Positions 1 to 5,098 of a stretch of DNA of 5,098 nucleotides are shown here, piece by piece (positions within the stretch are counted from its first letter, which is position 1; the number at the start of each line of letters is the position of its first letter). The translations under genes were made by a program, and so were the position numbers. Source of the stretch: a bacterium (GTDB taxonomy: Bacteria > UBP15 > UBA6099). The DNA is taken from assembly GCA_029573925.1 (NCBI GenBank), contig JAKQBV010000144.1:1-5098 (forward strand). Direction: 5' to 3'. Under the pieces are notes generated by a model. That model was given only the letters and a program-made list of their open reading frames with translations, was not told where the DNA came from and did not search any database.

Positions 1-226
1 CCACTCCTATCCCGCTGAACATCAGTTGCAGATAGTTGTCGTATGTTTTCGTGTGCTCGTAGTGCGCGTTGATGTTCTGGTTGAAATTGTTGCGCCTGTT
101 GGAATAATCCTGCATGAGAATTCCGACGCTGAGCGTCATTATCAGAACAACAATCACGGATGACACGACAAATCGGAAGCTCAGCAGATTGTCGAGTATT
201 TCTTTGCGAATCAGCGATATCATCAT
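1..226 (-). CDS. Second ABC-2 type permease, N-terminal part (3' end outside window)
   Basis: An open frame of 75 codons begins at ATG 226 and runs off the left edge without a stop. Its N-terminus (MMISLIRKEILDNLLSFRF) aligns without gaps with that of the preceding permease: 14 of the first 24 residues are identical, including IRKE and SFRF. The alignment also supports the first of two adjacent ATG codons as start. A hydrophobic helix follows at about 19-38, then a hydrophilic segment rich in Asn and Tyr (39-70) matching the start of the large periplasmic loop in the paralogue. It begins 24 bases after the upstream stop, so the two are in one operon. It most likely provides the second half of a heterodimeric permease. 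Only the first sixth or so of the expected length is visible, so intactness cannot be judged. Confidence 0.9.
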   Translation of the reverse strand, partial: MMISLIRKEILDNLLSFRFVVSSVIVVLIMTLSVGILMQDYSNRRNNFNQNINAHYEHTKTYDNYLQLMFSGIGV

Positions 227-238
227 AGCCGGAAAGCG

Positions 239-243
239 CTCCC
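239..243 (-). promoter_or_regulatory. Shine-Dalgarno of the second permease
   Basis: GGGAG on the minus strand lies 12 bases before the ATG at 226-224 and 15 before the adjacent ATG at 223-221. The spacing is long for either, but favours the first of the two ATG codons. The site sits in the 24-base gap after the stop of the first permease. Confidence 0.5.
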
Positions 244-250
244 GTTTTAA

Positions 251-1621
251 TTATTTAATGTCGTATCTCAAAAACTTCAGGAAAGCGACCATAAACAGCG
301 CTATCAGATAAACGACGAGAATGCCTAAGTCTATGAGCGAATCATTCAAGCTCGTTGAAAAGTCCTGTCTTTTGTCTCTGAATTCAGGCACAAGGTCGGA
401 CGCCACTTTTATGTAAAGACCGGGAATAACCTGCGATTTGTCATCCTGCATGAATTTGTCTCTGGCGTCGCCTAGCTCCTGTCTGTGTCTGAGAACCTCG
501 TCTCTAGCGGAAAAATAATCCGAAATGCCTGTTCCGGCCATCGTTGACGAGGCGTAAATATACGCGGCTGAAGGAGAAACGCGGGAAATATTAACCGCGA
601 GCGAAGCCTGCCTTTCAAGCCTTCTTAGCCATGCGTCTTCGAGCGCGCTGACTTTTTCGGGTATCTCCGCTCTGACCCTCTTGCCGCCACCGTCTCCCCA
701 CATTTCCCTTTCCTGTCTCTCAAGCTCCCGCGTAATCGCGTCGGCGGGCTTCATCGACACGAACTGTCTTGATATGACCGGCGCTAAATTCGGTATGACA
801 AGAACAAACAATACCCATGCGAAAAGAGACAACACGAGCGATGTCGATGACCTCGCGGAAAATGTCGAAAACACCAATCCGATTAAGAAAAACACCGCTA
901 TGTACAAAAGAGCCAGCACAAAAATAACTAATATTCTGGATGTGGCTTCTTCAGCGGGCGATATGTCCGGCCTGATTAAGAGCGTCAACGCTCCAATCCC
1001 AAACGCTATGCAGAACGGGAGAAGTATGGATATCGTTCCGCCAATCCATTTTCCGAATAGGATGACATCGCGAGGCAGGGAATTGGTGAGCATTAATTTA
1101 AGAGTCTGGCTCTCTTTTTCTCCAGAAATCGCGTCGAACGCGAACAGAATAGCCAGAAGACTTAGAACAATGTTGATGACATACACGAAATCCGGAGGTT
1201 GAAACAGAGTGAATATTGGATTGGAATACTTGCTGCCTTCGGGCATGACGCCCACCAGTTTAGAGACTCCGTAAAACAGCCTGCCGCCCTGCCCTTGATC
1301 TCCCATCTTCATGGTGTATCCGGGGACCATAAACGAGCGGCTCATAATGGGGTCTAGGCCGATTGAAAAAATCCCCAACATCGCCGGTCGCGGGTCGCGC
1401 GTCACTCCGAACCCTTCAAACATGGGGCGCGTGTTGATTTTATCGATGTCGCCCGCGTGCATCTCGACGCCAGACGAGTAATCCGCCAGTCGTCTAGTAT
1501 AATTCACAGCCATAATGTTCATGCTGCCGACTATAAGCACGAACAAAAGGACGGTGGAAATTATGAATCTAAAACTGACAAGATTCAGCAGAAGTTCCTT
1601 CCTGATAATCTGAAATAGCAT
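251..1621 (-). CDS. ABC-2 type transporter permease (NosY/DUF3526-like)
   Basis: A 456-residue inner-membrane permease. The ATG at 1621 is preceded by GGAG with a 7-base spacer. Predicted layout: cytoplasmic N-terminal helix with IRKE (6-9), TM1 about 18-38, large periplasmic loop about 40-144, TM2 about 145-163, cytoplasmic coupling segment 167-191 (GEKESQTLKLML, then PRDVILFGKWIG, the hallmark of ABC-2 permeases), TM3 about 193-215, TM4 about 229-252, TM5 about 260-281, second periplasmic region about 282-428 with a charged helical stretch, TM6 about 429-450 and a basic C-terminus (LRYDIK). The motif around 347-370 (SRVSPSAAYIYA, then MAGTGISDYF) resembles the COG1277/DUF3526 group, where long extracytoplasmic loops and tandem permease genes are common. 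It presumably pairs with the following paralogous permease and the upstream ATPase. Substrate is unknown; family assignment is from remembered motifs. Confidence 0.93.
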   Translation of the reverse strand: MLFQIIRKELLLNLVSFRFIISTVLLFVLIVGSMNIMAVNYTRRLADYSSGVEMHAGDIDKINTRPMFEGFGVTRDPRPAMLGIFSIGLDPIMSRSFMVPGYTMKMGDQGQGGRLFYGVSKLVGVMPEGSKYSNPIFTLFQPPDFVYVINIVLSLLAILFAFDAISGEKESQTLKLMLTNSLPRDVILFGKWIGGTISILLPFCIAFGIGALTLLIRPDISPAEEATSRILVIFVLALLYIAVFFLIGLVFSTFSARSSTSLVLSLFAWVLFVLVIPNLAPVISRQFVSMKPADAITRELERQEREMWGDGGGKRVRAEIPEKVSALEDAWLRRLERQASLAVNISRVSPSAAYIYASSTMAGTGISDYFSARDEVLRHRQELGDARDKFMQDDKSQVIPGLYIKVASDLVPEFRDKRQDFSTSLNDSLIDLGILVVYLIALFMVAFLKFLRYDIK

Positions 1622-1640
1622 TTGGAAACTCCGCAGCCGG

Positions 1641-1655
1641 GCGCCCTGTCGGCGC
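1641..1655 (-). repeat. GC-rich hairpin before the first permease
   Basis: GCGCC (1641-1645) and GGCGC (1651-1655) can pair around a 5-base loop in the 41-base gap between the ATPase stop and the permease start. The adjoining palindrome GGCGCGCC (1651-1658) gives alternative pairings. The permease Shine-Dalgarno GGAG (1632-1629) lies eight bases further on and is not sequestered in the stem. It may tune expression at this junction, or it may be a chance product of local GC richness. Confidence 0.25.
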
Positions 1656-1662
1656 GCCTCGT

Positions 1663-2424
1663 TTATTTTTTGCCGCTAACTATTCTTCCATGCGTGATAT
1701 TCTGGCTGATGTACTGCAAATACAAATCTTCGAGATCTGATTTTTCAACTTCTTCTTTCTCAAGAACCCGCACAAGGTTTCCTGAACTCATAATGCCGAC
1801 GCGGTCGGCTATTTCCTTCGCTCTGAATATATCGTGCGTCGTCATGAGAATTCCGCACCCTTCCTTGCGCATATCGTCAATCAGCCTGAGGAACTCCATG
1901 CCGCCTTTTGGATCAAGACCCGATGTCGGTTCATCGAGAAGAATCAGCTTTGCCTGTTTCATAATGGCGATAGCAATGCCGAGTCTCTGCCTCATTCCCT
2001 TTGAGAAGCCCTTGACCTTCCTTTTGTGGGCCTCTTCAGCCAAACCGGTTCTAAGAAGCACGTTTTTGTAATCTTCGTCCGTCGCGTCTTTCCTGCCCGC
2101 GAGCTTCGTGAAAAAGTCTAGGTTCTGCCTTGCCGTGAAGTTTCCGTATAACTGCACGTTCTCGGAAACATAAGCGACGTGTTTTTTCGCTTCGAGCGGA
2201 TTTTTGTTGACGTCGATTCCGCAGATTTCAACGCTTCCCTCTGTCGGGTCCGAGAAGCCGAGGATCAGCATCAAAGTCGATGTTTTTCCCGCTCCATTGG
2301 CGCCGAGCATGCAGAATATCTCTCCCGAATGGATGTTGAGATTGAGATGATCCACCGCTAGAACTGAATTGTCATAAACTTTTGTTAGGTTAGAACATCT
2401 TAAGAGGACATCATTTTGCGCCAT
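1663..2424 (-). CDS. ABC transporter ATP-binding protein
   Basis: A complete 253-residue nucleotide-binding subunit, of usual length for a stand-alone ABC-2-type ATPase. In order: Walker A GANGAGKT at 41-48, Q-loop region around 84-92 with Glu88 in the usual Gln position (YVSENVQLYG, as often seen in this subfamily), signature SKGMRQ at 141-146 followed by RLGIA, Walker B LILLDEP at 160-166, D-loop SGLD at 168-171 and the switch histidine His197 in TTHD. All catalytic residues are intact, so it should bind and hydrolyse ATP at the cytoplasmic face of the inner membrane and power the adjacent permeases. The ATG at 2424 has AGGAG (2435-2431) six bases upstream. It resembles the CcmA/NatA/GldA/NosF-type group that pairs with ABC-2 permeases; the substrate cannot be read from the ATPase. 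It follows the TolC-like gene after 113 bases and precedes the permease by 41 bases. Confidence 0.97.
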   Translation of the reverse strand: MAQNDVLLRCSNLTKVYDNSVLAVDHLNLNIHSGEIFCMLGANGAGKTSTLMLILGFSDPTEGSVEICGIDVNKNPLEAKKHVAYVSENVQLYGNFTARQNLDFFTKLAGRKDATDEDYKNVLLRTGLAEEAHKRKVKGFSKGMRQRLGIAIAIMKQAKLILLDEPTSGLDPKGGMEFLRLIDDMRKEGCGILMTTHDIFRAKEIADRVGIMSSGNLVRVLEKEEVEKSDLEDLYLQYISQNITHGRIVSGKK

Positions 2425-2459
2425 GATCAGCTCCTCGCATTAAGTTCTTATTTTTGCCG

Positions 2460-2473
2460 TTGTAATACTACAA
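2460..2473. promoter_or_regulatory. Candidate operator: TTGTA-N4-TACAA inverted repeat
   Basis: A perfect 5-base inverted repeat with a 4-base spacer (TTGTAATACTACAA on the plus strand) lies 36 bases upstream of the ABC ATPase start. The 8-base palindrome GCGGCCGC (2474-2481) abuts it. Dyads of this size and spacing are typical of dimeric transcription factor sites, and this is the only gap in the block large enough for an internal promoter. I found no convincing -35/-10 pair, so a promoter here is not claimed. Which regulator would bind is unknown. Confidence 0.3.
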
Positions 2474-2500
2474 GCGGCCGCAGTAAAAGTAAAACAATAT

Positions 2501-2518
2501 TTTTTACAAAAGTAAAAA
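2501..2518 (-). repeat. AT-rich hairpin just after the TolC-like gene
   Basis: TTTTTAC and GTAAAAA form perfect 7-base inverted arms around a 4-base AAAA loop (plus-strand reading), 19 bases past the TolC-like stop. An overlapping second fold pairs GTAAAA (2489-2494) with TTTTAC (2502-2507). Both stems carry only one G-C pair, and no uridine run follows in the minus direction, so this is at best a weak pause or attenuation site and not a convincing terminator. The unit AAAAGTAAAA also occurs as a direct repeat at 2485-2494 and 2508-2517. Confidence 0.35.
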
Positions 2519-2537
2519 CATAATTATTTCGCCGGAT

Positions 2538-4355
2538 TTATTGAAATACCCCCATGATGCGCCTCAGATTCTCTTGCGCGCCGATTAGGTTTTCCTGCTC
2601 TGAAAAATACTTGTCCTGTTGAGAAAAGAAATCGTTTCGTCTCTGGTCGACCTGATAGTCTTGAGCCTTTCCGTACTCGCGCAGTTTCAACGTAATCTCA
2701 AGCCTCTGCCGCGCCACATTGACGATGTCTTCCTGAAGCTTCAGGCGTTCCATCGCTTCTATCAAAGTCTGATGCGCCTTTCTCGCTTCCATTTCCTCCT
2801 CGACAAGAGCCTGACCGAATTCCATTCTTGTCTGAGAAAGTTTTTCAATGTGCTTTTTCTCGACGCCCTTCCGCTTGGTGTTGTCGTATACGTTCCAGAC
2901 TGCTCCGAGACTCAACGTGTAATTGTTCTCGGTGCGATTTGAGCTTAACCCGAAAGATGATGTGGATGTGGGAAGATTGAGATGTTGAGACACGCCCAAA
3001 TCAAGTCCGTAAGTCTGATTGCTGTTGTTGAGAGAAAGCCCTACGGCGTTTCTATGGTTTTCGACTCCCGCTTTCGCGGTCAAAACTGGTTTATAGTCCC
3101 ATGCCAACTCTCGGAACTCTCTTTCGTCTTCTTTTAGTTCTTCCCGAAGATAGGCGACATGAAAACTATTGTCGGCAGTGTTGCCCACTATCTGGTCCAA
3201 CGAGTAATTGAAGTCTTGAAGCTCGCCCTTGAAATTGACTTTGGCTCCGAAAGGCATGTCCAACAGCTTGAGCAATTCCAACTCTTTATTCATCAATGCG
3301 GCTTTGAGCGAATTAATCCTGTTTTTCTGTTCTAGAACGTCAAGTTCCGCTGTTAAAACATCTATCCTCGGCACGTCTTTGGCGATGTCATACCTTTTTT
3401 GCTTCTTTATCAAATTTTCTTCGTATGCGGCTAAAAGCTCTTGTCTTGTTTCAATCTGCTGCTTTTTAAGGAGAATATGAAAAAACGACGTCCTTACGTT
3501 AGCGATGACATCCCTAACTTTCTGCTGATAGTTATGCGAAGCAAGCCTTCTATTGGCCCTAATTTGAGCGGAAGACGAAGAATCCCTTCCCCATTCCAAC
3601 AAGCGTCTGGAATACTTTACCGCTATTTCGTTGTTCAGAGTTGTTCTATCGGAAGAGGAAGTTGAAGCGAGAAGATTATTCAGGCTCTCTATCGAATTTA
3701 TCAACCCGGTAATTTGTTCCGGATCGACCTGAGCCAAAGCATCGATTAGAGCTTGCAACTGTTCAGGGTCGAAATCCGGAAACTCCGGAAGGACTTGATC
3801 GGCATCTCTGTTCAAAGCCGGCCTGAATGCTCCGCTTAAATACTGTTCAGCCAGTTGCTGGTATTCCGCGGGGATGGAACTCATCAGGCTGGATATGTCG
3901 CTAACGCCGAACTGAGCGGCCAAACTGGAGATATCCGAGCTGCCGCTGGAGGAAACGGAAGAATAGCCGCCAGAGTCCAATCCGCCCAGCGGAGTCACAG
4001 CCATCGGATTGTGGCTTGGATAATAAGATTTCAGTAGAGAGCCTTGGCTTCGTCCGAAGTTGCCGATTATATCGACATGAGAAAAGAATCTTGACCTGTC
4101 AATCATCTGGTCGCCATCGACTGAATTTAGGATTGACTGTTTTATTTTAAGTTCCGGATTGTTCAGAAGAGCAATTTCGACACACTCATCAAGAGTAAGC
4201 GTGATTGGAGGCGGAGGTATGATTTTCTCAAGCTTTCCGATAAGCGTGTCTATGCCTTCGCCGCGCACATCCTTGATTTTCGCTTCCTCAAGACAGAACG
4301 CGGCCGTCGAAATTAAAAAAACAAACAAAAACAATAAAGAAAGAATCTTCTTCAT
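2538..4355 (-). CDS. TolC-family outer membrane efflux protein with long loop-1 insert
   Basis: A 605-residue protein starting at ATG 4355, chosen because AGGAGG sits 8 bases upstream; the GTG three codons earlier overlaps that site. Residues 1-21 are a signal peptide (MKK, then a hydrophobic core ending TAAFC). ITLTLDECVEIALLNNPEL (51-69) is the classic N-terminal helix motif of the outer membrane factor family. The family's two structural repeats follow: beta strand 93-106, strand about 243-256 (IAVKYSRRLLEWGRD), long coiled-coil helices 260-370, then a second half with strands about 422-490 and helices 495-600 ending EQENLIGAQENLRRIMG. TolC proteins form trimeric beta-barrel and alpha-tunnel channels for export across the outer membrane. 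The oddity is residues about 107-240, a Ser/Asp/Gln-rich insert where the family normally has a short extracellular loop; it makes the protein longer than typical members (roughly 420-500 residues). The second-half loop (about 437-478) is also extended. It lies between the NEW3-like gene and the ABC genes, implying it is the exit duct of that transporter. Confidence 0.93.
   Translation of the reverse strand: MKKILSLLFLFVFLISTAAFCLEEAKIKDVRGEGIDTLIGKLEKIIPPPPITLTLDECVEIALLNNPELKIKQSILNSVDGDQMIDRSRFFSHVDIIGNFGRSQGSLLKSYYPSHNPMAVTPLGGLDSGGYSSVSSSGSSDISSLAAQFGVSDISSLMSSIPAEYQQLAEQYLSGAFRPALNRDADQVLPEFPDFDPEQLQALIDALAQVDPEQITGLINSIESLNNLLASTSSSDRTTLNNEIAVKYSRRLLEWGRDSSSSAQIRANRRLASHNYQQKVRDVIANVRTSFFHILLKKQQIETRQELLAAYEENLIKKQKRYDIAKDVPRIDVLTAELDVLEQKNRINSLKAALMNKELELLKLLDMPFGAKVNFKGELQDFNYSLDQIVGNTADNSFHVAYLREELKEDEREFRELAWDYKPVLTAKAGVENHRNAVGLSLNNSNQTYGLDLGVSQHLNLPTSTSSFGLSSNRTENNYTLSLGAVWNVYDNTKRKGVEKKHIEKLSQTRMEFGQALVEEEMEARKAHQTLIEAMERLKLQEDIVNVARQRLEITLKLREYGKAQDYQVDQRRNDFFSQQDKYFSEQENLIGAQENLRRIMGVFQ
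3636..4037 (-). other. Insert region of the TolC-like protein (residues about 107-240)
   Basis: This segment encodes the additional domain between the first and second beta strands of the outer-membrane protein. It opens with a Gly/Ser-rich stretch (residues 124-140). Next comes the hexapeptide SDISSL twice, at 140-145 and 152-157 (12-residue spacing), a segment rich in Ala, Gln and Tyr, and then two amphipathic units beginning DPEQ at 196 and 211 (15-residue spacing). It ends in a Ser/Thr-rich linker (228-238). The codons of the two DPEQ copies differ, so this is not a recent DNA duplication. By TolC topology the insert should face the cell exterior. I do not recognise it as a known domain; boundaries are approximate. 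Confidence 0.6.
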
Positions 4356-4360
4356 CCCGT

Positions 4361-5098
4361 TCACCTCCTGCTGACCTTAATTGTCACAACAGCGATAATC
4401 AGGATGAATAGAATAACGCCGCCCATTATCGCAACGCTCAGAGCAAGATTCGCTTTTGCCGAAACTTGGACGCGGATGTTCTTCTGGTCGGTCTTCACCG
4501 TCGCGCCCTCATATTCGGTTGTTCCTTCCAATCGAACTTCATAAGCCCCGACTTCAACATTTGCCGGAGGCTGCATTGTCATTTTTACTTCAACTTCCTT
4601 CCTTGGCTCAAGCAAATCAACTTCTTCAGGCTCCATGCGGACTTCCCAGTCGGCAGGCTTCTGTATTGTGAAACGAATGTCGTCGAGCCTCACGCTTCCT
4701 GTGTTTTTCACAGTCATTTTCGTTTCTATCTTGTCTCCGGATTTCATCTCAAAATACATTGTCGGGAAATTTATCTCGAACTTCCCGACTCCGCTCGGTA
4801 TCAACTCAAGCCGCTCTACTCCTATCTTCAGCGTCGCCAGTTCTTCTGTAGATATTTGGGTTCCTTTTTTCTCGGCGTACTTTATCGGTTCTTCTTCTCC
4901 CACCATAGCAAAGAACCTGAGCGGGACTTTCATCTCCTCGTCAGGCAATTTCTCGGGAACGGTTATTTTTAAAGAAAGAGACATCTTGGTCATACCCGGA
5001 GAGAACTTCACCTGAGAAAGCTGAGTGCCTTTGTCGGTGAAGCGATACCTGTATTTATCCGGCAATCCGGCCAGCCCGAGGGTATATGTGGCTTCGTT
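4361..5098 (-). CDS. NEW3-like domain protein, membrane-anchored, C-terminal part (5' end outside window)
   Basis: This reading frame is open to the right edge, so the 245 residues seen are the C-terminal part of a longer protein. The in-frame TTG at 5065 is not a credible start, because the frame upstream of it still reads as domain sequence (YTLGLAGLPDKYRYRF). Numbering from the edge, residues about 1-95 look like one beta-rich module. Residues about 105-212 form a second one with NEW3 hallmarks: a VKNTG turn at 130-134, a PADWEV segment at 148-153, a P-x-x-V-x-L-x-P stretch near 157-165 and a GAYEVRLEG strand at 184-192. Residues 218-240 are a single hydrophobic helix followed by the basic tail KVSRR, which predicts an extracytoplasmic body with a cytoplasmic C-terminus. 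NEW3 modules are non-catalytic beta-sandwiches often found beside ABC-2 transporters. The stop overlaps the ribosome binding site of the next gene, so the two are almost certainly co-translated. A role as periplasmic partner of the exporter is inference. Confidence 0.8.
   Translation of the reverse strand, partial: NEATYTLGLAGLPDKYRYRFTDKGTQLSQVKFSPGMTKMSLSLKITVPEKLPDEEMKVPLRFFAMVGEEEPIKYAEKKGTQISTEELATLKIGVERLELIPSGVGKFEINFPTMYFEMKSGDKIETKMTVKNTGSVRLDDIRFTIQKPADWEVRMEPEEVDLLEPRKEVEVKMTMQPPANVEVGAYEVRLEGTTEYEGATVKTDQKNIRVQVSAKANLALSVAIMGGVILFILIIAVVTIKVSRR
4364..4369 (-). promoter_or_regulatory. Shine-Dalgarno of the TolC-like gene, embedded in the upstream stop
   Basis: On the minus strand AGGAGG lies 8 bases before the ATG at 4355-4353. 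The same six bases are the last two codons (Arg-Arg) of the NEW3-like gene, directly followed by its TGA stop at 4363-4361. This decides the start of the downstream gene. An upstream in-frame GTG at 4364-4362 uses the last G of the Shine-Dalgarno and so has no spacing for initiation. The arrangement predicts translational coupling between the two genes. Confidence 0.85.

Noticed and set aside
681..1202. Plus-strand open frame of 173 codons inside the first permease
   Set aside because: It lies fully antisense to a well-supported permease, has no domain-like motif, and its composition (Ser, Asn, Arg, Ile rich) looks like a reverse-frame shadow.
1622..2071. Plus-strand open frame of 149 codons opposite the ABC ATPase
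   Set aside because: It is antisense to the signature and Walker B region of the ATPase, and its apparent hydrophobic stretches arise from reverse reading of conserved ATPase codons.
1664..2459. Similar TATTTTTTGCCG / TATTTTTGCCG strings near 1664 and 2449 as a possible repeated element
   Set aside because: One copy is the coding end of the ATPase (Gly-Lys-Lys-stop) and the match does not extend further, so chance similarity is the simplest explanation.
2489..2518. Rho-independent terminator after the TolC-like gene
   Set aside because: The stems are nearly all A-T with one G-C pair each, and no uridine run follows in the direction of transcription.
4289..4300. Possible lipobox at the end of the TolC-like signal peptide (Cys21), as in some outer membrane lipoprotein channels
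   Set aside because: The residues before the cysteine are A-A-F, with a bulky Phe at -1 where Gly, Ala or Ser is required. Ordinary signal peptidase I cleavage is more likely.
4466..5015. Overlapping plus-strand open frames of 168 and 126 codons opposite the NEW3-like gene
   Set aside because: Both overlap each other and the minus-strand NEW3-like frame, which has a coherent domain and a membrane anchor. Neither shows recognisable protein features.
5063..5065. TTG as the start of the NEW3-like gene
   Set aside because: The frame continues open to the window edge with domain-like sequence upstream, and no Shine-Dalgarno precedes the TTG.

Overview
The window is one co-directional gene block on the minus strand, so transcription runs from high to low coordinates. 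It encodes what looks like an envelope-spanning ABC export system of a diderm (Gram-negative-type) bacterium. The outer-membrane efflux protein of the TolC superfamily is the evidence for an outer membrane. Composition is moderate (neither AT- nor GC-extreme), and nothing in the sequence lets me name the lineage with confidence; an uncultivated or poorly sampled phylum is possible.

Layout in transcription order: (1) 5098-4361, the C-terminal part of an extracytoplasmic NEW3-like (COG1470-type) protein with one C-terminal membrane anchor, which enters from beyond the right edge; (2) 4355-2538, a TolC-family outer-membrane protein with a signal peptide and an unusually long Ser/Asp-rich insert between its first two beta strands; (3) a 113-base gap with several short inverted and direct repeats, the only sizeable non-coding stretch; (4) 2424-1663, a complete ABC ATPase; (5) 1621-251, an ABC-2 permease with two large periplasmic loops; (6) 226-1, the start of a second permease paralogous to the first, running off the left edge.

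How the genes probably work together (inference): the two related permeases form a heterodimeric membrane channel or force transducer driven by the single ATPase, and the TolC-like protein supplies the outer-membrane exit. No HlyD/MacA-type periplasmic adaptor is encoded in the window. The position an adaptor might occupy is taken by a membrane-anchored protein with NEW3-like beta-sandwich domains, and the permease itself has periplasmic segments of about 105 and 147 residues. The adaptor-less NEW3-TolC-ATPase-permease-permease arrangement is the most interesting feature here. The NEW3 and TolC-like genes are tightly coupled: the last two arginine codons of the first are the Shine-Dalgarno of the second.

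I saw no tRNA, rRNA, CRISPR array, insertion sequence or phage gene. All plus-strand open frames look like shadows of the minus-strand genes.
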